In this document: one piece after another, positions 13,981 to 19,291 of the stretch
Position numbering within the stretch: the stretch's first letter is position 1
Layout: every line of letters begins with the position of its first letter
Origin: JADJYF01 sp050186725
GTDB taxonomy: Bacteria > Pseudomonadota > Gammaproteobacteria > Ga0077536
NCBI GenBank assembly: GCA_050186725.1
Contig: JBFWYG010000082.1
Coordinates: 1-19,291 of the forward strand
Direction: 5' to 3'
Length of the DNA stretch: 19,291 bases
Translations under genes and position numbers: made by a program
Notes under the pieces: generated by a model
Database searches by the model: none
Told to the model about the DNA's origin: nothing
Seen by the model: the letters and a program-made list of their open reading frames with translations, nothing else

Positions 13981-14478
13981 CTACCTTACACCAAGCGCCG
14001 CCCCATCGGTCCCGGCGCGCATCCAACGCGGCGTGGCACGCCGCGTCCAGGTGGCGAACCGCGCCTTCTCGCCACGATAGAACGCCCGGTAGGCGCGCAC
14101 CGCGTCGCCCGGCACCTTGTACTCGTCCGGCATGGCCTGGGCGAAGGGCGTGAGCCCGTGGTCGGCATACCGCATGCCGTCCAGCGCCGGCAGCACGGCG
14201 ATGGAGGCGTGGTCGCGATCGCGCTGGTAGCGGTAGCGATACTCCCGGTTCAGCGCCAGCGCCAGCTGCCGCAGCCAGCACCAGTTGCCCTGGCTCTCTT
14301 CCAGCCACAGCACGCAGGGATGCTTCACATGCGTCGAGCGGTAAGGCGTGACGAAGCCCTGCTTGTTGAGCGCGGTGCAGAGCAGTTGCACCGATTCCAG
14401 GATCATCTTCGAGACGTGCTGGTCGCAGTGGTAGCGCGCACAGCGCTCGATGTCCTGGTCGAGGATGAAGATGTTCAT
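13981..14478 (-). CDS. Conserved protein of a type found in phages and bacteria, function unknown
   Basis: The 165-residue product begins MNIFILDQDIERCARYHCDQ and contains HVSKMILESVQLLC, THVKHPCVLWLEESQGN, LTPFAQAMPDEYK and a C-terminal YRAFYRGEKARFATWTRRATPRW. I recall this pattern from phage and bacterial proteins annotated as hypothetical or compared with pyrimidine-dimer glycosylases; the link to that enzyme is uncertain and the active-site chemistry is not shown. Conserved His, Cys and Asp residues in the first 30 positions suggest a catalytic or metal site. ATG 14478 fits the family start, although no good Shine-Dalgarno precedes it. The adjacent non-coding stretch of lower G+C raises the possibility of horizontal acquisition. 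Confidence 0.8.
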   Translation of the reverse strand: MNIFILDQDIERCARYHCDQHVSKMILESVQLLCTALNKQGFVTPYRSTHVKHPCVLWLEESQGNWCWLRQLALALNREYRYRYQRDRDHASIAVLPALDGMRYADHGLTPFAQAMPDEYKVPGDAVRAYRAFYRGEKARFATWTRRATPRWMRAGTDGAALGVR

Positions 14479-14810
14479 GGAGCGAGCACCATGCCCGCTC
14501 TACGGAGACGACGTGCCAGCGGATCAGAGCTCAACCCGAACGGGCGTCCAGGAGACAGAAGACCTGCGGATGGTCCCGAACACTGCAACGGGCGTAGTAC
14601 CGAATTTGGCGGCGCTGCGTTCGATTTATTCCTGTATTAACCGATCTAGGACGAGCTCGAACAATGGCGCCGATACACGCTGTACGACCATACATGACCG
14701 AATCTTGCGCGTTCGAACGAGTTTAGTTTCGTACGGGAATCCCGAACGACGTGAACGGAGCAACGGCGCCCGGATGTGGCGTCGTCGCTCGAGGCAAATC
14801 GCTTTGGAGA
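14479..14810. other. Non-coding stretch of lower G+C with short repeats
   Basis: No convincing gene is seen over these 332 bases. G+C counted over 14581-14760 is about 53%, clearly below the coding surroundings. AACGGGCGT occurs twice (14539-14547, 14587-14595) and CCCGAAC three times (14535, 14575, 14741), with a CGTTCGAACG palindrome near 14710. It lies upstream of the conserved phage-type gene, so it may hold that gene's promoter and operators or be a remnant of inserted DNA. Confidence 0.4.
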
Positions 14811-14836
14811 GCCTGCCGGGCGGACGCCCGGCAGGC
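14811..14836 (-). terminator. Terminator-like hairpin after the nitronate monooxygenase-type gene
   Basis: GCCTGCCGGGC (14811-14821) and GCCCGGCAGGC (14826-14836) form a perfect 11-bp stem with a 4-base loop, 16 bases past the stop codon at 14853. The minus-strand tail is TCTCC rather than a long U-tract, so strength is uncertain. Confidence 0.6.
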
Positions 14837-14852
14837 CACGGCCGTGAGGCTG

Positions 14853-15995
14853 CTAGCTGCCCAGCAGGTCGCCGAGCCGCTCGTAGGCGCGCAGGAAGTC
14901 TTCCTGGAACTCCTGCATCACCGCGCGCACGGACTTGGCCTCGGTCATGAGGCCCACCCCCTGCCCTACCCAGTAGGTGGCGAGTTGGCTGGCGCCGGCG
15001 TGGCCGCCCTGCGCGAGCTTGTCCACCCGCGCGAGCGGCGGCTCGGTGATCAGGGACTGGAGCGGCATGGGCAGCGGGCTGGGCGCGTCGGCCTGCTCCC
15101 AGGCCTCGGTCCAGGGCGAGCGCAGCTGGCGGGATGGCTTGCCGGTGCGGCTCTTGGACCGCACGGTGTCGCGCGAACTCGCCTTCAGCATCTTGTCCTT
15201 CACCACCGGGTTGGTCTCGGCCTCGTGGGTGGTGAGCCACACCGAGGCGGTCCAGGCCCCCGCCGCCCCCATCGCCATGCAGGCCGCCATCTGGCGACCC
15301 GTGACGATGCCGCCTGCCGCCAGCACCGGCACGTCGCGCAGCCCGCGGATGGCTTCGACGATTTCCGGCACCAGCACCAGGGTCGAGATTTCGCCGCAGT
15401 GGCCACCGGCTTCGCCGCCCGCCGCGATCAGCACGTCCACCCCCGCGGCGACTTGGCGCACGGCGTGTTCCGGCGCGCCCACCAGGGCCGCGACCGGCAC
15501 GCCGTGCCGCCGGCCGAGCTCGCGCATGAGTACCGGGGGTACCCCCAGCGCGTTGGCGATCAGGCGGATGGGATGGGAGAACGCGACCTCGAGAACCTCC
15601 GCCGCGCTGCCGCCGCGCAGATTGCGCCCGACGTGCAGCCGGGCACGCCGGTCGGCCTCGAGGTCACCGGGCTCGATGCCGTAACGCGCCAGCACGGCGT
15701 CGGTGAACGCCTTGTGCTCGGCCGGCAGGGCCCCGAGCACCTGCGCGTCGCTCCATTCCTGGCCCTTGCCCTCGACCTTGTCGGGGACGATGAGATCCAC
15801 CCCGTAGGGCTTGCCGTCGACGTGGGCGTCAATCCAGGCGAGTTCCTCTTCCAGCCTGTCGGGGGGCAGGGTGACCGCGCCGAACACGCCCATGCCGCCG
15901 GCACGGGACACCTCGGCCACCACGTCGCGGCAGTGGCTGAAGGCCAGCAGCGGAAAGTCGATGCCGAGCAGCTTGCAGATGGGCGAGTTCAGCAT
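14853..15995 (-). CDS. Nitronate monooxygenase-type FMN-dependent oxidoreductase
   Basis: The 380-residue TIM-barrel protein has the NMO/2-nitropropane-dioxygenase-like pattern: an N-terminal ICKLLGIDFPLLAFS, GGMGVFGAVTLPPDRLEEEL (33-52), GGEAGGHCG (193-201) with the FMN-contacting Gly-rich loop and conserved His, and VPVLAAGGIVTG (222-233), the phosphate-binding segment. Members oxidise alkyl nitronates or reduce other compounds with FMN; annotations in this family are often wrong about substrate. ATG 15995 is 3 bases after the stop of the enoyl-CoA hydratase gene, so the two are cotranscribed and likely coupled. That pairing points to acyl-CoA metabolism, perhaps as an FMN-dependent enoyl reductase, but this is inference. 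Confidence 0.9.
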   Translation of the reverse strand: MLNSPICKLLGIDFPLLAFSHCRDVVAEVSRAGGMGVFGAVTLPPDRLEEELAWIDAHVDGKPYGVDLIVPDKVEGKGQEWSDAQVLGALPAEHKAFTDAVLARYGIEPGDLEADRRARLHVGRNLRGGSAAEVLEVAFSHPIRLIANALGVPPVLMRELGRRHGVPVAALVGAPEHAVRQVAAGVDVLIAAGGEAGGHCGEISTLVLVPEIVEAIRGLRDVPVLAAGGIVTGRQMAACMAMGAAGAWTASVWLTTHEAETNPVVKDKMLKASSRDTVRSKSRTGKPSRQLRSPWTEAWEQADAPSPLPMPLQSLITEPPLARVDKLAQGGHAGASQLATYWVGQGVGLMTEAKSVRAVMQEFQEDFLRAYERLGDLLGS

Positions 15996-15998
15996 GGC

Positions 15999-16796
15999 TC
16001 ACTTGCCCTTGTAGACCGGCGGGCGCTTCTGCATGAAGGACAGCGGGCCCTCCTTGGCGTCCTCGGTCTTGAACACCGGCGCCGAGATGGCCGCCTCGAT
16101 CTTGAGCGCCTGCTCCTCGGGCACGCCGAGGCAGGCGCGCGCCGAGCGGCGGATGGCCTTGACCGCTATCGGGCCGTTGGCCGCAATCTTGTTCGCGATC
16201 TCGAGCGCCTTGGCCATCGGGTCCTCCACCACGTAGTTGAGGAAGCCGCACTTCAGCGCCTCGTCGGCGCTTATCAGGTCGCCGGTCAGGAGCAGTTCCA
16301 TGGCGCGCGCGAAGGGCAGCTGGCGCGGCAGGCGCACGGTGGAGCCGCCGGCCGGGAAGATCGCCCACTTGACCTCCTGCACGCCGAAACGCGCGGCCGG
16401 CACCGCGACGCGGATGTCAGTACCCTGCACGATCTCCATGCCACCGGCGATGGCGTGACCCTGGATGGCGGCGATCACCGGCTTGACCACGTCGAAGTCG
16501 CGCAGCAGCGCCGCCTCGAAAATGGTCGGGTCGGCGAGCACGCGTTCGTCCCACTCGTTCTCGGCCTTGCGGTTGCCGGCGATCAGCGGCACCAGTTGAC
16601 CCAAGTCCGCGCCGGCGCAGAACACCGGGCCGGTGCCCGCCAGCACGGCGACCCGCACGTTGTCGTCGTCGCGCACCGCGTGCCACGCATCGCGCAGCCG
16701 CGCCGCCACTTCGGGATTGATGGCATTGCGCGCCTCCGGACGGTTGAGAGTGACGGTGGCGATATGGCCGTTAACGCTGTATTCGACGACGGGCAT
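15999..16796 (-). CDS. Enoyl-CoA hydratase/isomerase (crotonase superfamily)
   Basis: The 265-residue product has the crotonase fold: HIATVTLNRPEARNAINP at the start, oxyanion-hole segment FCAGADL (59-65), and IQGHAIAGGMEI (111-122). Glu121 (in GGMEIVQG) and Glu141 (in FGVQEVKWAIFP) occupy the positions of the two catalytic glutamates of rat enoyl-CoA hydratase (Glu144 and Glu164), so hydration of a 2-enoyl-CoA is likely. ATG 16796 is preceded by GGGGAG at 8 bases. It is the first gene of the minus-strand pair with the NMO-type enzyme and is divergent from the alpha/beta hydrolase. The acyl-CoA dehydrogenase that would supply its substrate lies at 3806. Chain specificity is not known. Confidence 0.94.
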   Translation of the reverse strand: MPVVEYSVNGHIATVTLNRPEARNAINPEVAARLRDAWHAVRDDDNVRVAVLAGTGPVFCAGADLGQLVPLIAGNRKAENEWDERVLADPTIFEAALLRDFDVVKPVIAAIQGHAIAGGMEIVQGTDIRVAVPAARFGVQEVKWAIFPAGGSTVRLPRQLPFARAMELLLTGDLISADEALKCGFLNYVVEDPMAKALEIANKIAANGPIAVKAIRRSARACLGVPEEQALKIEAAISAPVFKTEDAKEGPLSFMQKRPPVYKGK

Positions 16797-16951
16797 GATG
16801 GACTCCCCTGGTTGTGCGGTCGTGGCCCTAGTCTAACCGCGTGGCCTCGGTATGAAGATCCCCGCCACCCTGGCTATCATGCGGCGCAACCGCCCACGCC
16901 GCGGCCGCCTTGCAGGCGCCGCGTTCGATCCGCAGCCAACCGCGAGACGCC

Positions 16952-17908
16952 ATGAGCCAGCCACCACTGCCCGATTTCACCGCGCCCCATCTGGTCGTCG
17001 AGGCGCCCACCCCGGGCTGGTTCCGCTGGGCGCTGGCGCGCCCCTTCAGTTCGCACTACGTGACGGTGGCGGACTGCCCCATCCATTACATGGTGTGGCC
17101 AGGTGATGACGTGGCGGCCAATCGGCGCGGCCTGCTGCTGGTGCACGGTGGCGGCGCGCACGCCAACTGGTGGCGCTTCATCGCGCCGTTCTTCACACGC
17201 GACTTTCGCGTGGCGGCGCTGGACCTGTCTGGCATGGGCGACAGCGGCCGGCGCCCCGAGTACAACGCCGGCCTGCGCGCCGACGAGATGCGCGCCGTGC
17301 TCGCCGCCGCCGAACTCGGCCCGCGGCCCTTCGTGGTCGGCCATTCCTTCGGCGGCTACATGACGATGCGCTTCGGCGCGGCCTACGGCGCCGAGATCGG
17401 CGGCGCGGTGATCGTCGACTCGCCCATCATGCGGCCCAAGCCCGACGGCACGCCCAACACCGCCACCCGCCCGCGCAGCTTCGAGCGCCACTACCCGAGC
17501 TTCGCGACCGGCCTCGAGCGCTTTCGCCTGCTGCCGCAGCAGGAGTGCGAGAACGCTTACCTGGTCGAGTTCATCGCGCGCCACTCGCTGCGCGAGGAAG
17601 CGGCGGGCTGGACGTGGAAGTTCGACGTCAACACCATGACCCCACGGCGCTGGGGCGAACCGTTCCACGAGCACCTCCAGAATCTCGGCTGTCGCGCGGC
17701 GCTGATCTTCGGTCAGCACAGCGCGCTGGTCAGTCGCGACACCGCCGACTACATGAGCGAGCTGCTCGGACCGCGCGCACCGATCATCGAGATCCCCGAG
17801 GCGCGACATCACCTGCTGCTCGACCAGCCGCTGGCCTTCGTCGCCGCGCTGCGCACGCTGTTCGCGAGCTGGGTACGGGACGAAGCGGTCGGCCACGCAG
17901 CACCCTGA
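16952..17908 (+). CDS. Alpha/beta hydrolase
   Basis: The 318-residue product has an alpha/beta-hydrolase fold: oxyanion region LLLVHGGGAHANWW (61-74), AALDLSGMGDSG (88-99), and nucleophile elbow GHSFGG with Ser132. The catalytic His is probably in EARHHLLLDQP near the C-terminus. At the usual position of the acid after beta strand 7 the sequence reads IFGQHSALVSRD, without the common D in SxLxS-type motifs, so the acid may be elsewhere. There is no signal peptide. ATG 16952 is chosen because the conserved N-terminus begins at MSQPPLP; an in-frame extension upstream overlaps the divergent promoter. It may hydrolyse an ester, lactone or C-C bond. The next gene begins 1 base after its stop. Confidence 0.9.
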   Translation: MSQPPLPDFTAPHLVVEAPTPGWFRWALARPFSSHYVTVADCPIHYMVWPGDDVAANRRGLLLVHGGGAHANWWRFIAPFFTRDFRVAALDLSGMGDSGRRPEYNAGLRADEMRAVLAAAELGPRPFVVGHSFGGYMTMRFGAAYGAEIGGAVIVDSPIMRPKPDGTPNTATRPRSFERHYPSFATGLERFRLLPQQECENAYLVEFIARHSLREEAAGWTWKFDVNTMTPRRWGEPFHEHLQNLGCRAALIFGQHSALVSRDTADYMSELLGPRAPIIEIPEARHHLLLDQPLAFVAALRTLFASWVRDEAVGHAAP

Positions 17909-17909
17909 C

Positions 17910-18359
17910 ATGGACGTCCTGCCCCACGTCGGCATCGACGCGCTGCGCCTCGGCAGCAGCCGCGAGGCCATCGAGACCGCATTGGGCGCGCCCGACCGCA
18001 TCGCCGAGGACCGCCATGACGATGGCGCCACCTCGGCCATCTGGACCTATCGCATGCTGCGGCTCGAGCTGTCGTTCGATTCGGACAACGATTATCGCCT
18101 GTCGCACATCACGTCCTACCATCCCTACACCCTGGTGCGCGGCTTCAACCCCATGGGCCTGTCGGGCAAGCTGCTGCTCATGAAGTACCCGCACCTCGAA
18201 CTCGAAGTGGAAGTCGGTCGGGACGAGCGCTACTACACCGACCGGATTCTCGATCTGACCTATGGCATCGTGCGCGCCAAGGTGGTGAGCGTGACGGTCT
18301 TCCCGGAGTACGACGAGAGCGGCGAAACGATCAAATGGCCGCACAGCGGCGAGGAGTGA
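17910..18359 (+). CDS. Protein of unknown function (149 aa)
   Basis: The frame starts 1 base after the alpha/beta hydrolase stop and ends 4 bases before the Gfa-like gene, so all three are very likely one operon. The soluble product has no signal peptide. It begins with a small amphipathic region LGSSREAIETALGAPDRIAED, reminiscent of the helix-turn-GxP pattern in SmpA/BamE-like proteins but without a lipoprotein signal. It continues with beta-rich segments (LRLELSFDSDNDYRLSHITS, HLELEVEVGRDERYY, VSVTVFPEYDE). I do not recognise the family. Its tight fit between two genes suggests a housekeeping or substrate-handling partner, but nothing in the sequence shows which. Confidence 0.8.
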   Translation: MDVLPHVGIDALRLGSSREAIETALGAPDRIAEDRHDDGATSAIWTYRMLRLELSFDSDNDYRLSHITSYHPYTLVRGFNPMGLSGKLLLMKYPHLELEVEVGRDERYYTDRILDLTYGIVRAKVVSVTVFPEYDESGETIKWPHSGEE

Positions 18360-18363
18360 CACC

Positions 18364-18771
18364 ATGCACATCGACGGCGGCTGCCATTGCGGACATATCG
18401 CCTACCAGGCGGAGATCGATCCCGAGCGCGTGTTGATCTGCCACTGCACCGACTGCCAGATCATGTCGGGCTCGGCGTTTCGCATCGTGGCCTTCACCCT
18501 GGAGGACGCGTTCAGCGTGACGCGCGGCATGCCCGCGACCTATGTGAAGATCGCCGAGAGCGGTCGCCCCCGCGAACAGGGCTTCTGCGCCAACTGCGGC
18601 ACGCAGCTCTACGCCACCGCCAGCGGTCCCGGGCCCAAGGTCTACGGCCTCAGGGTCGGCACCATTCACCAGCGCGACCTGCTGAAGCCGCGCCGCCAGG
18701 TGTGGAACCGCTCGCGCCAGGGCTGGGTGGACGACCTGCACGGACTGCCGGCGGTGGACGGGCAGCCGTAG
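18364..18771 (+). CDS. Gfa-like (glutathione-dependent formaldehyde-activating type) zinc protein
   Basis: The 135-residue product has the full cysteine pattern of Gfa/GFA-family proteins: GGCHCG (Cys7, Cys9), CHCTDCQ (Cys26, Cys28, Cys31) and FCANCGT (Cys75, Cys78), ligands for structural and catalytic zinc. The founding member accelerates glutathione-formaldehyde adduct formation, but most paralogues have no proven activity. The gene has an excellent start: GAGGAG 7 bases before ATG 18364, at the end of the preceding gene. It ends the plus-strand cluster with the alpha/beta hydrolase. A 28-base palindromic repeat follows its stop, before the convergent cupin gene. The function here is unknown; formaldehyde or glutathione-adduct detoxification is one possibility. 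Confidence 0.92.
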   Translation: MHIDGGCHCGHIAYQAEIDPERVLICHCTDCQIMSGSAFRIVAFTLEDAFSVTRGMPATYVKIAESGRPREQGFCANCGTQLYATASGPGPKVYGLRVGTIHQRDLLKPRRQVWNRSRQGWVDDLHGLPAVDGQP

Positions 18772-18789
18772 GGGATCGCGAAGTGGTCG

Positions 18790-18817
18790 GGGACAGACCC
18801 TGTGCGGGGCCTGTCCC
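18790..18817. repeat. 28-nt dispersed palindrome, copy 2
   Basis: This element matches the palindrome at 1616-1643 at 26 of 28 positions. The two changes turn one C-G pair into a T-G wobble and one A-T pair into an A-C mismatch, so the hairpin is weaker than in copy 1. It lies between two convergent genes. Confidence 0.78.
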
Positions 18818-18822
18818 TGCAT

Positions 18823-19209
18823 TCACACCCGCGCGAACTCGAAGCCTTCCGCGAGCGGCGCGAACAAGAGCTGCACCTTGCCACCCACGCAGCGGGTGCG
18901 ATGGCCCTGCCCCGTGATGTCCGCGGGCACGAAGGCCTGGCCGGCGCGCCAGCGGCGCGTCTCGCCGTCGGTGGTCTCGACCTCGATTTCGCCGGACAGC
19001 ACCACCACCAGTTGCCGCGCGGGCGCGCGATGCCAGTCCTGGTCCATGCCGGCGGGCAGTTCCACGAACTGCACGGCGGGTGAGGCGTAGGCGCCGGACA
19101 GGCGCAGGGTGTGCCCAAACTCGTCCTCGCGCGCCTGGTTGAAGGGGGCCTCGACCTCGACGAAACGCGAGCCGCCCTCGGCGGTGGTGATGAAGCTTGT
19201 GAGACGCAT
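18823..19209 (-). CDS. Cupin-fold protein
   Basis: This 128-residue protein has a small beta-barrel pattern: VQFVELPAGMDQDWHRAPAR, QLVVVLSGEIEVETTDGETR, RAGQAFVPADITGQGHRTRC and VQLLFAPLAEGFEF, typical of small cupins. His residues in DWHRAP and GQGHRT are plausible metal ligands, though the classic G(x)5HxH motif is incomplete. Cupins of this size bind metals or small ligands, or act as isomerases, dioxygenases or accessory factors. ATG 19209 is favoured over an upstream start because GGAG lies 8 bases before it. It is convergent with the Gfa-like gene; the repeat at 18790-18817 may serve as terminator. Its own upstream neighbour lies outside the window. Confidence 0.85.
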   Translation of the reverse strand: MRLTSFITTAEGGSRFVEVEAPFNQAREDEFGHTLRLSGAYASPAVQFVELPAGMDQDWHRAPARQLVVVLSGEIEVETTDGETRRWRAGQAFVPADITGQGHRTRCVGGKVQLLFAPLAEGFEFARV

Positions 19210-19291
19210 GGTGGGATCTCCGTGCTGCGACGAGGCGCAGTCTAGCAAGCGGGCGACCCGACCACCTGCCAGCAACGGGGGTAGTCGCGGG
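19210..19291. other. Upstream region of the cupin gene
   Basis: No gene is seen in these 82 bases. On the minus strand TAGACT (19244-19239) is a weak -10 candidate about 30 bases before ATG 19209, with no matching -35. Confidence 0.25.

Noticed and set aside
14450..14950. Plus-strand open frame of 166 codons across the lower-G+C stretch
   Set aside because: It starts inside the opposite-strand gene, runs through the hairpin at 14811 into the next gene, has no well-placed ribosome binding site and resembles no protein I know.
14751..16955. Very long plus-strand open frame opposite the NMO-type and enoyl-CoA hydratase genes
   Set aside because: It is a high-G+C shadow of two well-supported minus-strand genes; its His/Arg/Gly-rich translation has no recognisable domain.
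1..19291. CRISPR array, insertion sequence, integrase, tRNA or rRNA genes
   Set aside because: No spaced direct repeats, transposase or integrase motifs, or structured RNA signatures were found on either strand.

Overview
The window is about 19.3 kb of very G+C-rich, densely packed bacterial chromosome. It carries 20 confident protein-coding genes, one of them cut by the left edge, and one candidate 23-codon gene. Gene content, short Shine-Dalgarno-led intergenic gaps and lipoprotein/Tat signals suggest a proteobacterium, probably a gammaproteobacterium that degrades lipids, aromatics or terpenoids. This placement is an inference from gene types, because no rRNA or marker gene is present. There are no tRNA or rRNA genes, CRISPR arrays, transposases or integrases. 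Flavoenzymes dominate: an acyl-CoA dehydrogenase, two vanillyl-alcohol-oxidase-type proteins, two luciferase-like monooxygenases and one nitronate monooxygenase-type enzyme.

Layout. 1-220 (-): start of a secreted protein, cut by the window edge. 221-585: intergenic stretch with a candidate 23-codon gene that has an exceptionally long Shine-Dalgarno match, followed by two tandem terminator-like hairpins. 586-1596 (+): unknown protein. 1653-3004 (-): PaaI-type thioesterase downstream of a luciferase-like oxidoreductase. 3133-3738 (+): small lipoprotein. 3806-9420 (+): probable operon of acyl-CoA dehydrogenase, Tat-exported unknown protein, two tandem VAO/4-cresol-dehydrogenase-type proteins and a SAM methyltransferase, with GTGA and ATGA overlaps. 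9565-10656 (+): second luciferase-like monooxygenase. 10717-11503 (-): SnoaL-like protein and a small secreted helical protein. 11562-12335 (+): DUF547 protein. 12355-14478 (-): dual PilZ protein, small membrane protein and a phage-type conserved protein. 14479-14852: non-coding stretch of lower G+C. 14853-16796 (-): nitronate monooxygenase-type enzyme coupled to an enoyl-CoA hydratase. 16952-18771 (+): alpha/beta hydrolase, unknown protein and Gfa-like zinc protein. 18823-19209 (-): cupin.

How the genes may work together. Acyl-CoA dehydrogenase, enoyl-CoA hydratase, thioesterase and alpha/beta hydrolase fit acyl-CoA turnover. The VAO pair, luciferase-like enzymes and SnoaL protein fit oxidation of an aromatic, terpenoid or other hydrophobic substrate. 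No substrate can be read from the sequence.

The best candidates for something undescribed are: (1) the 3806-9420 operon, in which an orthodox VAO-family oxidase is coupled to a divergent, probably FAD-impaired paralogue, a Tat-exported unknown and a methyltransferase; (2) the isolated small gene at 391-462; (3) a near-identical 28-nt palindromic repeat at two convergent gene junctions almost 17 kb apart.
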